A stretch of 64,000 nucleotides of DNA from Benincasa hispida (lineage: Eukaryota; Streptophyta; Magnoliopsida; Cucurbitales; Cucurbitaceae): assembly GCF_009727055.1 (NCBI RefSeq), contig NC_052357.1, forward strand, positions 14,763,376 to 14,827,375. Direction: 5' to 3'. Both the position numbers and the translations under genes were made by a program. Every line of letters starts with the position of its first letter. Within the stretch, counting starts at the first letter, position 1. Below are positions 22,755 through 33,408 of this stretch, in pieces. The notes under the pieces were generated by a model, which was not told where the DNA came from, did no database searches, and saw only the letters and a list, made by a program, of their open reading frames with translations.

Positions 22755-23985
22755 AGATATATGCTTGTCCTCAAGCATATCTTCTACTAAGGCAATAACG
22801 CTAAATTCCTATATATATGTTTGCCTCGATTGGTTGCTCTGAATGTTACACTTAGGCACATTACTCGACAATGCAATTTCCTCCTATCCTTGCTAATTCT
22901 TAACAAAGCCTTACTTTATTCTTCTATGTAACAAATTTCTGCTCAAAGATGCTTTTCTAGTTTTAAAATAGAATATTTATCTCTTCTATGTCAAAAAAAC
23001 TTGATGTGTCTATATGCGGTGGTCAAAACTTTTGCGTCATTTATTAGAGATTGTTGATCATGGTTACACCCTTTGTTTTGGCTTTTTCCCGTGGGTGTCA
23101 TGCGAACATCCAACTACGGTAGTGTGCCAATCTCAACTTTAACTCATGATATTCAGAGGAGTTGCTTGCATTCTTTTATTTTTCTTTTTGTTTTCTTTTC
23201 ATTTTCATACTGCATTGCTCTTGGAAACCCACCTTCGTTTTGGCTTACTCCTACGGGTGTCATACGAACATACAACTATGAGCAGGCTCCTTTCACAACT
23301 AAACTCTTATCAGGTTGGGAACATTTTTGAGGTTTTCCTTTGCAGTGACATTGGAGTTTTGCATAATTTTTTTTATAGAAAATGAACGCATTTTCTTAAT
23401 GACCGCATATTCTTGATCTCATCTGCTCAGACCTTCCTCACCCCCAAATTTAGAGATGCACAAGGTCCTCATTGCGTTGTTTGGATAGACTAGACAAACA
23501 CTTAGCAAAATTTTCAAAACGAAGGTTTGAGCAGAACTTTGAAAGATAAAAGGTAAAATACTGCTAAACTATGAATTAACTAAGTGTTAGTCAGAATTTA
23601 CAAAGTATGGAAAATGTTTCTAAGTATAAACATNAACTATGAATTAACTAAGTGTTAGTCAGAATTTACAAAGTATGGAAAATGTTTCTAAGTATAAACA
23701 TATAATACATCATGGCAGTGCAATGAAGATCGCAAAAATAAAAGATCAGAACATTGCAATTATTGACAAAGGATGATAAAGAAAAAGGTACAGGCAAAAG
23801 GGAGTGAATATTTACTCAGATGTATGGAATATTAACAAAGTATACAAGTAATTATAAATTAACGCAATACAAAATTTGTTGCCTGTACAAGGAGTCAAAG
23901 AAATTTGATTAACTTATCAAAAACATAATGAATTGAACTTAAAAAAAATACAGAATGGCCGCATAAAGAAAATAAAATGTAAGGA
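22755..23985 (-). other. 3' non-coding region of the minus-strand Athila-like element
   Basis: Reverse-complement relative of 15446-16630. It includes a single-N joint at 23634 between two exact 67-base copies. ORFs of 70-85 codons at 23073-23385 lack any domain. Confidence 0.65.
23567..23701. other. Single N between exact 67-base repeats, probable unmerged contig overlap
   Basis: 23567-23633 and 23635-23701 are identical, with one N at 23634. Confidence 0.85.
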
Positions 23986-24881
23986 TTATTGCTGAGGAGG
24001 GTCTGGAGGAGGGTTTTGCGGTGATGCAAAAGAAGTCTCTTCAAAAAGCAAGTGTTGCCTGAGATGCGGAGGCACCAATGGACCATGAAGGTATACTGTG
24101 AGAAAATTAAAATACTCATGGTTGCGCTTCGCGAGTTGTCTTTGGTGGCGGTTGATCGTATGAGTGTTGCGATGTATATTGATCAGCGCCTCCCTTGTCG
24201 TGGCAACACTGCGCTGAATATTATCAATTTGCTCCATTACTGCATCAAATCACTGGTCAAAGTAGGCTTGTTGTTGATTGAAGAGTTGCTGCTGTTGGAA
24301 GAGAAGTTGTTGTTGTTGGGTCAGAAGTGACCGCATTTCTGCTAACTCAGCAGCTATGGAAGTGATGGAGGGTTTTGCCTGCGATGTCTCGCCAGCATCG
24401 TTTTGGGGTTGGGCAGATGTGCCTTCACCCAAATCGTGTGGGTCATCAACATGCGGCAGTGGGATGGAAGGTTATGGTGATGATGCTGAAGGTGAAGTTA
24501 GGGTTGCTGGGTAAACAATTGGAGAATTCGGAATGAGGAGAAGATTGGTAAAGTGTTCATGGAGTGGAAAAGAAGGTTGTGCGGGTGGGCTCAGAAGGCT
24601 TGGAGGGTAGATATTTAAAGGTAATGGGTCCATAGGTTCTGCATCTTGCGCTAGTGACTCTTGACCTTTTCTTTTCCCTTATCCTCTCTGCGCTGTCTCT
24701 TAGGCCTGGGTTCTTGCGGCGCATTGAGATCAATTACGAGCCTCTTTACTGGTAGCTCTGGGCAATGTGGGGAGTTCTTGAGGAGCACCCTCAAGATCTT
24801 GATGTTAATGAGGCTGTGGACTTCAGGCATAGGTTCTTCATCAATGCCTACGCCCATTGACAGGCATAGACTCGAGACAGT
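23986..24881 (-). pseudogene. C-terminal half of plant transposon-protein-like ORF, minus strand
   Basis: Collinear with 14580-15445. Visible words on the minus strand: EEPMPEVHSLINIKILRVLL, PKRQRREDKGKEKV, GEGTSAQPQNDAGETSQAKP, a Gln-rich run with QQQQLLFQQQQLFNQ and EQIDNIQRSVATTREALI. It is split by stops near 24248 and around 24433-24650. The N-terminal half is missing beyond 24881. Confidence 0.65.
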
Positions 24882-26713
24882 TGATAACTTGTAGAAATAC
24901 AAGTTATTTATTGATAACTTGTAGAAATACAAGTTATTTATTCCACCTTATCTAGATATTGCGGCCAAAAGTTAGTAAATATGCACCTATTGTATGAAAT
25001 TAGCCTAGTATTACAATAAATATAAATGTTTGCAATTACACCCACTAACACCATAAAGATGGAAAGCAAGCCGAATTTTACTCTGTTTTGCAGGAGACCA
25101 AGTCACCGCTTGCGCTAAAGGCTCACGGGAAACTGATCAATGCATCTCTGTCATATTGCGCCCGTCAATCAACAATGATGAGACGATTACCGTAATGACG
25201 GGGCAATTCGACAGTTGGTCTAGAGCTGTGTTTCAACCGCACGCAGTAATAAAAACAACACCGCATGCAAACACTCGATTGAAAGATGCAGCTGAGCAAC
25301 GTAAAAGCAGAGGATGTTGACACGTGTACAACTAACGGTTGTGTAGAATTGATGGTCTGATTGCATAACAGAAGGAATAATATCCCTCCATCTTCGGAAT
25401 TACCATAACAATCAAATGAGGACCACAAGGCCGGAGTCAAAGATCTGCACCTATAAATACCCCATTGATTTCAGAGAAAAGGTATGCTACTTGATATGGG
25501 GCTAAGTGCTGCTAAATTATAGAGAAAGGGCTGAACTGAGTGCTTAAGAGAAGAAATATGGAAAGAAGACGAGATAAGGCCGAGAGGTGAATCTCAGATC
25601 TAATCTGCCAAACACCTGATTGAAAGCTCTGTGCAAAGATCCCTGCTATCGGTGGAGCAAGCCCGAGAGGGAAGCTCTTCCTACCATCAAATCCATCCTA
25701 TCCGGCAAGCAGATCTGCATCAAATTTGTGCCAAGACATTGGCACTTGTTTCTATCTGTTCTATCTTTTTCAACGTTGTATTTCATGTTTCCTTTATCTC
25801 TTCATTCACACACCATGTATCAAACGCTTAATAGATATATTAAATGTTTCGATAGCCTTCATTTATCATTTTCTGTCTATTTCCATCCACCCATCAATCA
25901 TTTTCTTCATGATGTCTTCTTAATTCCCTGATAAGCAATATGAATTAACCAAGTACTTAGTCTGTATTAGAGATATAAAATATGTTTAGCTAAGGCATGC
26001 TTGACGGCATCTTCACTTGTGAGAGTAGAAGTGAAGATGCCATTCTGATCTATCGAGAGAAGGTCAGAAGAATGCATTAACTAAAGAGAGAAGTACTTCT
26101 AGACATGGAAGCAACCTTACGTTCATTACGTTAGTCTCTATTTCACCACAGACATGTGGGAGCGTGGCCAATTACTGAGAGGTGTATGCAAAGAGAAGAG
26201 CGAAACAGTATTTGTAGCTTCAATACAATTAAGAACTTGCGTTGTTTATATTACTTGTCTTTCACTTTCTATTCTGTTCATAAGACTTGCCGCCATATCC
26301 CACATCTTTGCATAACTTTCACAGCCAGCCTTGACCCCAGCATCTTGTACATGAAACTTGTATCTTGTATCATCTAGCTTAGGTTTACTGTATTTTTATG
26401 TTATTATCGCATCTTTACTGATTTCCTTTATTTTATTGCAATTTATATAGCTATACAAACACACACTTTTAAATATTGAAAACCCGGTCGCATATATCAT
26501 GAACGTACCACAATAACCTAAACCAGTCCCCATGTTCGACCTCGGATCACACCGAGAAACTTGCGGTGGAATTACACTTGGTTCCATCGTAAGAAAACTT
26601 GTGACAACGTATGGCATACTACATGAACATCCATAATTAACACATATTTAGAAGTAGTATCGCATCATTATGAGCATAGAACATCATACATCCTTAGCAT
26701 CCAAAGCTAGTCG
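24882..26713 (+). repeat. Athila-like LTR, plus strand, with duplicated terminus
   Basis: The first 30 bases (24882-24911), which form a hairpin, are repeated exactly at 24912-24941. Then the LTR runs through the G-box (25321-25326) and TATA box (25452-25459) to a decayed right end near 26713. No target duplication is visible, so it may be the remains of a larger insertion. Confidence 0.75.
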
Positions 26714-27188
26714 ACATTTATACTGCATTATCTAGATATTGCGACCAAAAGAGAGTAAATATGCATCGATTGTATGAAAATTGGCTTAGAAATACAATAA
26801 TTATGAATTATCGCAATTATACCCACTAACATCATCAAGATGGTAGAAGAGGATATTTCTACTCTGTTTTGCAGGAAACCAAGTCACCACTTGCGATCAA
26901 GGCTCAATGAGAAACTAAACAACGCATCTCCGTCACATTGCGCTCGTCAATCAACAATAAAGAGACAATTATGGCGCAATGTGACAGTCGATCCAGAGCT
27001 GAACTTCAACCGCATGCGGTAATAAAAACAACACCGTATGCGAGCACACAATCGAACGATGCAGTAGAGCAACACATACGTGGAGGATTATGACACGTGT
27101 AAAACTAACCGTTGTGCATATTTGACGGTCTGATTGCATAATGGAAGGAATATTAATTCCTCCATTCTTGGAATTTTCATAACAATAA
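26714..27188 (+). repeat. Athila-like LTR fragment (U3 only)
   Basis: Starts about 45 bases inside the LTR and stops before the TATA region, with a G-box at 27094-27099. It ends abruptly at the start of chromovirus LTR sequence at 27189. Confidence 0.75.
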
Positions 27189-28124
27189 GTGTCTTCCTCT
27201 TGTGTAGCCTACGCATGAGCTTCCAATCTGATGCCACCACCTCAAATTCTTGAGGCTTAAGGCTTTCCTCCCAAGAAGACACATGGTTTGATGATGTTTC
27301 CCAGGTGATCTCATCCTTTATATGCGTCTAACTCTTGGATGTTCAACGCATAATCCATACTCAATGCATAGCCTATCATCAATGCATAGCAAGCCAATTC
27401 ACTATCATTACAATTCAACTTAGCCATCGCAAAGAGATAACCATCACCAATGCATAGGGTGACTGTCCATCCTGGCTCACTAGGCAGCATTGCACGGCTT
27501 GCTTGGCATGGGCGCATGGTGCTGGCCACCGATGCATGGGTTGTGCGCTTGGCTGCATGGCGGGGCACCTCAGCGCACGGGCATGGCTGCTCGACAGGGT
27601 GCTCAACATATGGGTGTGGCCACTCGGTAGGGCATTCAACGCTTAGACGTGGCCGCTCGACGCATTGGCAGGGCGTCTGGCCGAGTCTGCTCGATGCATG
27701 GGCAGGGTGTCTAGCCGAGGCAGCTCAACGCATGGCTGGGACGCTTGGCTGGCCGCTTGATGCATTGAGCAAAGGCACTGGTTGAGGCTGCTCGATGCAT
27801 GGGCTACCATCCAATGCATGCTTTGCCTACCCTTGTGCCTTCCAATGCATCATCTACATTTTCCTTCTTCATCCGCATGCCCACACCAACAACCCTTCCA
27901 ACGCATCAACACCACCCTTCCAACGCATCAACACACTAATTTCTATACTTAGCCAAATTTTCAAGTTTTTTTTCCCCAAAAGTTAAACTTCCAAATTTTC
28001 TCTTTTCTTCAAATCTCCACTCTTTTCTCTACCATTACACACTAGTTTCCACATCAACCTACTCACCACACTAGTCTTAGTAGGGAATATACTCAAGTAG
28101 AGAAATTAGGATTCGGGGTTCACA
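27189..28124 (-). repeat. Truncated 3' LTR of the chromovirus
   Basis: Matches 35040-36068 but lacks the remaining 1.6 kb or so. The inner edge is TGTGAACCCC on the minus strand, next to the polypurine tract. It is rich in ACGCATGG/TGCGTTGG-type words that create spurious ORFs on both strands. Confidence 0.88.
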
Positions 28125-28138
28125 TTTACCTCCCACTT
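28125..28138 (-). other. Polypurine tract of the chromovirus
   Basis: AGTGGGAGGTAAA on the minus strand, directly before the 3' LTR TGTGAACC. Confidence 0.85.
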
Positions 28139-28187
28139 ATAAAAATTTCGTGCTCGAAATTTCGCTACAAGTCCTTCAATTAAACAA

Positions 28188-29379
28188 CTACAGATACTTG
28201 TTTCTAATTTGCTCTTCGGCTTCCCATGTTGCTTCTTCCATGCTATGGTTCCGCCATAGTACCTTTACCAATGGGATTGTCTTATTCCTTAAGATCTGTT
28301 CCTTTCTGACAAGGATTTCTACTGGTTCCTCTTCATAAGACAAATTCTCTTTCAACTGTACCGGTTGCTCAGGAAACACATGGGTAGGATCTGGAACATA
28401 TTTTCTAAGCATTGCCACATGAAACACATCATGAATACGAGATAATTCTAGAGGTAAATCCAATCGATATGCCATGGGGCCAACTCTTTCTATTATCTCG
28501 TAAGGTCCAATATATCTGGGGCTTAATTTCCTTTTCCTATCGAATCTGAGTATTCCTTTCCACATAGATAACTTCAGAAATAGTTTATCACCAACTTCAA
28601 ATTCTAATTCTCTTCTCTGCTTCTTTTGCCTATCTCGAGCCATCTTAAGATTATATCTTATAATCTTAATGTTGTCTGATGTCTATTGTACGAGTTCTGG
28701 ACCTATTAATTTTCTTTCACCAACTTCATTCCAGCATATCGAAGTCCTACATGGCCTACCGTATAGTGCCTCATATGGTGCCATCCCAATACTTGAATGG
28801 TAACTATTGTTATACGCAAATTTGATCAACGACAGATGTATATCCCAACTTCCTTTGAATTGCAATATACATGCTCTCGGCATGTCCTCTAATGTCTGGA
28901 TGGTTCGTTCAGACTGACCATCCATCTATGGATAAAAAGCAGTACTAAAATATAACTTGGTTCCCATAGCTTTCTGCAAACTAGGCTAAAACTTTGATGT
29001 AAATCTAGAGTCTCGATCTGATACAATTAAAACTGGAGTTCCAAATTGACTCACGACTTGATCAACATACAGCTTAGCTAATTGCTCTAGGGTATAAGTA
29101 ATTTTAACGGGTAAAAACTTAGTTGTTTTTATCAATCTATCCACAATTACCCATATACCATCATAGCTCACTGGTGTCTTAGGTAATTCAAACAGGAAAT
29201 CCATCGTCATATGCTCCCATTTCCACTCTAGTACTGGGAGTGGATTAAGTAATCCTGTTGGCCTTTGTCTTTCTGGTTACCTTGTTGACATATTAGGCAC
29301 CTGTCAACATACTCCGCTATTTCTCTTTTCATACCAGGCCACCAGTACGATCTCTTTAATGTTCTATACATCTTCAGAC
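28188..29379 (-). pseudogene. Chromovirus integrase core and chromodomain, decayed
   Basis: Integrates element cDNA into the genome; the chromodomain is thought to guide it to chromatin marks. Minus strand, in order: MTMDFLFELP with the first catalytic Asp and DRLIKTTKFLPV (28986-29210), then IVSDRDSRFTSKF with the second Asp; a stop-containing joint; MDGQSERTIQTLEDM with the catalytic Glu and HSSIGMAPYEALYGRPCR (28683-28925); then 28188-28643 with GDKLFLKLSMWKG, LSPRYIGPYEI, HDVFHVAMLRKYVPD and the chromodomain-like LVKVLWRNHSMEEATWE. A stop at 28683 and changes near 28926-28985 break the frame. The N-terminal edge meets an adapter-like sequence at 29380. Confidence 0.88.
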
Positions 29380-29415
29380 CTGTCTCTTATACACATCTAG
29401 ATGTGTATAAGAGAC
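29380..29415. other. Nextera/Tn5 mosaic-end junction (36 of 38 bases), assembly artefact
   Basis: CTGTCTCTTATACACATCT followed by AGATGTGTATAAGAGAC, that is, two Tn5 mosaic ends head to head as in a Nextera mate-pair circularisation junction, lacking the final AG. The bases either side (29244-29379 and 29416-29553) are two slightly different copies of the same integrase segment. Confidence 0.9.
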
Positions 29416-29918
29416 TTAAGTAATCCTGCTAGCCTCTGTCTTTCTGGTTTAACTTGTTGACATATTAGGCACCTGTCAACATACTCCGCTATTTCTCTTT
29501 TCATACCAGGCCACCAGTACAATTTCATTAATGTTCTATACATCTTCATACTGCCTGGATACATAGCATAGGCCGAACTATGTGCTTCTTCTAGAATAGC
29601 TTGTTTACGTGCTAAGTCCTTAGGTACGCATATCCTACCTTCTTTCAATAGCACCTTATCAACTCGTAATTGATAATCCGTCCTCAATCCTTTATTTACT
29701 TCTTTTGCTAACTTCTGAGGATCAGAGTCCTTTAATTGCTCACGTAGAATATCTTCTACGAGTGTAGGACGCACTTTAAATGAAGCTAATAACCCTTCTG
29801 TTTGAACGATTGATAATGCTGCCCTAGCATTATACAACTCATGAATCAGTGTACCCTTCACTGAATTGATACTAGTTCTAGCTGATCTAGTTTTTCGACT
29901 TAGAGCATCAGCTACCAC
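29416..29918 (-). pseudogene. Chromovirus integrase zinc-finger region
   Basis: Minus strand. It starts in the RNase H tail (ADALSRKTRSA) and runs into the HHCC finger: HSSAYAMYPGSMKMYRTLMK, LYWWPGMKREIAEYVDRC and LICQQVKPERQR. Both His residues and the C-X2-C pair are present. It is repeated in part at 29244-29379 across the adapter. Confidence 0.87.
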
Positions 29919-30232
29919 ATTTGTCTCAAGTTCAGTTCCTTTTGATCAAAGATATGCTTTAAACTTTTATGATCTGTGAATATATGACACAGCTCACCAA
30001 ACAGGTAATGTCTCCACAACTTTAGAGCTAACACAACTGCTGCTAACTCCAAATCGTGTGTAGGGTAGTTACATTCATGCTTCTTTAACTGTCGAGAAGC
30101 ATAAGCTACTACCTTTCCCTTCTGCATCAGCAAACATCCTAACCCTTGTCGGGATGCATCACAATAAACCTCAAACTCTTTACCTGGTGTAGGTAGAGTT
30201 AATACTGGTGCTGACACTAACCTCCGTTTCAA
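29912..30232 (-). pseudogene. Chromovirus RNase H region
   Basis: Degrades the RNA strand of the RNA-DNA hybrid. Minus strand: [56 protein letters not shown] and [12 protein letters not shown]. The catalytic D, E, D pattern is visible. It overlaps the next piece by a frameshift at about 29912-29918. Confidence 0.88.
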
Positions 30233-31020
30233 TACTTGAAAACTATACTCGCATTCTGGCGACCACTCAAACTTCGCATCTTTTCTGGTCAGGTTTGTTT
30301 ATGGTAGAGCTATCTTAGAAAAGCCCTCCATGAATCTCCTATAATAACCTACTAAACCTAGAAAGCTGCGTACTTCGGTTACATTCAGGGGTCGTTCCCA
30401 GTTAACTATTGCTTCTATCTTTTGGGAATCAATGCTAACTCCATCAACTTAAACTATATGCCCAAGAAATACGACTTGATTTAACCAAAAATCATACTTA
30501 CTAAATTTGGCATATAACTCCTTTTCCCTTAGTATCTGCAACACCATCCTCAGATGTTCTTTGTGCTTCTTTGCACTACTAGAATACACTAGTATGTCGT
30601 CTATGAAAACTATCACAAGTTGATCCAGATAATGATGAAATATCCTATTCATCAAGTTGATAAATACCGCATGAGCATTTGTTAATCCAAATGGCATTAC
30701 TAGGAACACATAATGTCTATACCTAGTTCTGAATGTAGTCTTTGGAACATCTGTGTCTTTCACTTTCAACTAGTGATAACCTGATCTCAAATCTATCTTA
30801 GAGAACACCGTGGCTCCCTTTAACTGATCGAAGAGATCATCTATACGAGGCAATGGGTACTTATTCTTAATGGTCACCTTATTCAACAGTCTATAGTCTA
30901 TGCATAATCTAAGAGTACTGTCTTTCTTCTTAACAAATAGGACTGGCACTCCTCAAGGTGACACACTGGGTCTAATATACCCCTTATCTACAAGTTCCTG
31001 TAACTAAATTTTTAACACCT
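30233..31020 (-). pseudogene. Chromovirus reverse transcriptase region
   Basis: RNA- and DNA-dependent DNA polymerase of the element. The clearest open piece, 30449-30769, has [20 protein letters not shown] and the catalytic box [12 protein letters not shown] (Y/F-x-DD form), then [12 protein letters not shown] and VVFLGHIV. Upstream on the minus strand, words for the fingers region ([12 protein letters not shown], near 30900) are readable among stops; downstream the thumb/connection is interrupted near 30299 and 30450. Confidence 0.87.
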
Positions 31021-31689
31021 TCAGTTTCGTTGGTGCCTCCTATAGGGTGCCTGGGATATAGGTGTTGTAACCAGAACCAATTCAATAGTAAACTCTATTT
31101 CCCTGTCAGGTGGTAAGCCTAGTAACTCTTCAGGGAACACATCTAAGAATTCTTGTACCATAGGTACATCCTCAGGTTTCAGTTTCTCATCCTGTGAAAC
31201 TACTACATAGGCTAAATAGGCTTCGCATCCTTTACTCAATAATTTCCTAGCCTTCACTACTAATATTAAACTTCCTGAAAGTATTCTTTTACTTCCCACC
31301 AGGGTTATTTCTTTTTCACTTGGTTTCCTAAACACTATTTCTCTTTTAAAACAATCTATAGTGACATAATGTTTTCTTAAGAAATCCATACCTAAGATAA
31401 CATCAAACTCTAGTAATTCTAATGAAATCAAGTCAATCCAAAAACTCTGATTTCCAAAAATTACTTCATAATTCCCATACTCATGTACAACTAGAGTATC
31501 TCCTATAGGCGTAGAGATAAACAAATCCTCATTCATACGTTCAGGCACTCTATCTATATGTAATGCACACATGCTAGATATGAATAAGTGCGTAGCACCA
31601 GGATCAAATAATGCATAAACGGATTGATTACATAAAGTTATCGTACCAGTTATGACATCTTGAGCCTCTTCCGCTTCCTGGTGTGTCAT
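31021..31689 (-). pseudogene. Chromovirus aspartic protease region
   Basis: Cleaves the element polyprotein. Minus strand, 222 codons open: after TITLCNQSVYALFDPGATH comes LFISSMCALHI, the retropepsin active-site region in the DPGATH form common in plant gypsy elements, then LISLELLEFDVILGMDFL (second conserved block, ILGMDFL). The C-terminal part leads into the reverse transcriptase (VPMVQEFLDVFPEELLGLPP). Confidence 0.88.
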
Positions 31690-33244
31690 AGCGTATACTC
31701 TACCCTATTGCTGTTGTTGTTGCTATTGCTGTTGGGGTCGTCCAGCTACCCCATTTCTGTTTAGCTACACTGGATCCCTCACCTCTAGTTCCGATCGCTC
31801 TAGGTTGGTTTACAGTCTGTGTAACTCATCTTTGCTCACTTTGTGCTCTGTGGCCTAGCTGAGGACAATCTCTCTTGAAATGCCCAGCTTGGCTGCACTG
31901 GAAGCACACATTTCTATTGCCATAACATACTCCTATATGAGACCTACCACAGTTTACACAAAGTGGTTTCCTCCCTGTACTAGCTACTGACTCGCTAGCA
32001 CGACCTGATACCGATCTACCACTCGATCTAGCTGCACGTTTTGACCTTTTTCGACCTGAACTTTGCTGGCTCGTGCCTCCAAAACTCCTTATACCTGACT
32101 GTCCAGAGAACAGGGGTCTAAATCTCTCATTTCTCGTTTCTCTAGGCATTCTAAATTGTCCTTCACCTTGCTGGAGTACATCTTCCCTCGCTACACTCTT
32201 CTCTACTCGGATAGCGGTCTCAACTAACTGAGTGAAATTCACCCAATTGGATGTAGAGGTAACGGGTGTACGTATCTTCCTTCTTAGGCCATTCTCAAAT
32301 CTTTTACACCTCTCCTTTTCTTCCACGATGATCGGAAGGGCATACTAAGATAACTCAGTAAATCTTTGCTCCTATTCAGCAACCATCATTACTCCCTGAG
32401 TTAGCCTAAGGAATTCCTCCCTCTTCCCTTCTTTAAAAGAACTAGGGTAGTATTTATCCTCAAATACTTGTTTGAACTCAGACCAAGTCATAGTTTCCGA
32501 ACTACTCCTTCTAGCCTCTATCACTTTCCACCACTTTTTAGCCCCTTTCTGCAACAAGAATGCCGCTAACTCAACCTTACGGTCCTCAGGGCACCTCATA
32601 ACCTTAAAACATTCCTCAATCAAATCCAACCAGATCTCAGCATCCACTGGATCTGTAGCTCCATCGAACATCGTGGCACCTAAAGCTTTCAGCCTCTCGA
32701 CGCCGAATTTCTTTTCTAGATCGTTCTGAATCGATCCTACACTTGCCGCCAATCTTTAAGTGATTCTATCAAATACTCGATCCTATATCTGGGGTTCTAC
32801 ATCTACCCTTGGTGTACTGGACTTGTTTGCAGAAGTTGCTTCCTGCTCTACTGAGTCTCTAACTCTCTTCCCCTTCGGATCTGGGTCCCATCTAACTTCA
32901 GGACCTCCGCTGGTAGGGTCAACNNNNNNNNNNNNNNNNNNNNNNNNNNNNNNNNNNNNNNNNNNNNNNNNNNNNNNNNNNNNNNNNNNNNNNNNNNNNN
33001 NNNNNNNNNNNNNNNNNNNNNNNNNNNNNNNNNNNNNNNNNNNNNNNNNNNNNNNNNNNNNNNNNNNNNNNNNNNNNNNNNNNNNNNNNNNNNNNNNNNN
33101 NNNNNNNNNNNNNNNNNNNNNNNNNNNNNNNNNNNNNNNNNNNNNNNNNNNNNNNNNNNNNNNNNNNNNNNNNNNNNNNNNNNNNNNNNNNNNNNNNNNN
33201 NNNNNNNNATCCCTCTCCTCAATCTGCTTGCCTCTGCCTGCCAC
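31690..33244 (-). pseudogene. Chromovirus gag, decayed and gapped
   Basis: Capsid/nucleocapsid protein. Minus strand: MAGRGKQIEERD at 33209-33244, then an unsequenced gap, then VDPTSGGPEVRWDPDPKGKR, FDGATDPVDAEIWLDLIEEC, AKKWWKVIEARR and SEFKQVFEDKYYPSSFKEGK (retrotransposon gag domain, 32372-32752). After in-frame stops near 32345 and 32372 it continues with RCKRFENGLRRKIRTPV, a basic Ser/Arg segment and the zinc knuckle CFQCSQAGHFKRDC (C-X2-C-X4-H-X4-C, all ligands kept) near 31860-31905. Start choice is uncertain because of the gap. Confidence 0.87.
32924..33208. other. Assembly gap, 285 N
   Basis: Undetermined bases within the N-terminal part of the chromovirus gag. Its length may be an estimate from read pairs. 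Confidence 0.98.
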
Positions 33245-33392
33245 TTCTCCTCAGCATTTGCCTAATTATTAAGTAACAACATGTAGGTATTACTATGGGA
33301 CTTAATCTTAATGCATGAACTCTCTCTTTCACCCAAAGTCTTATTGCTTTAATACTAATACTATCTCAACCTCCAAGTTTACGTATACCTTT
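33245..33392 (-). other. 5' leader of the chromovirus
   Basis: Sequence between primer site and gag start; no ORF. Confidence 0.6.
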
Positions 33393-33405
33393 GCTCTGAT
33401 ACCCA
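33393..33405 (-). other. Primer binding site, tRNA-Met-like, with one extra G
   Basis: Minus strand TGGGTATCAGAGC, one G longer than the usual TGGTATCAGAGC, three bases from the LTR end. Confidence 0.8.
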
Positions 33406-33408
33406 AAC

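Larger units (their letters stand above)
19155..24881 (-). mobile_element. Truncated Athila-like element, minus strand
   Basis: On the minus strand: the end of an internal region (24881 down to 22755), polypurine tract, then a 3' LTR running from 22741 to 21545 and, after an inserted solo LTR (19767-21544), from 19766 to 19155. The two LTR parts sum to about 1809 bases, the family's length. The left edge lies in family D sequence after GTGGA. The 5' half is missing where a plus-strand LTR starts at 24882. Confidence 0.8.

Noticed and set aside
32760..33272. ORFs of 124-170 codons spanning the N run
   Set aside because: They are open only because undetermined bases contain no stops.
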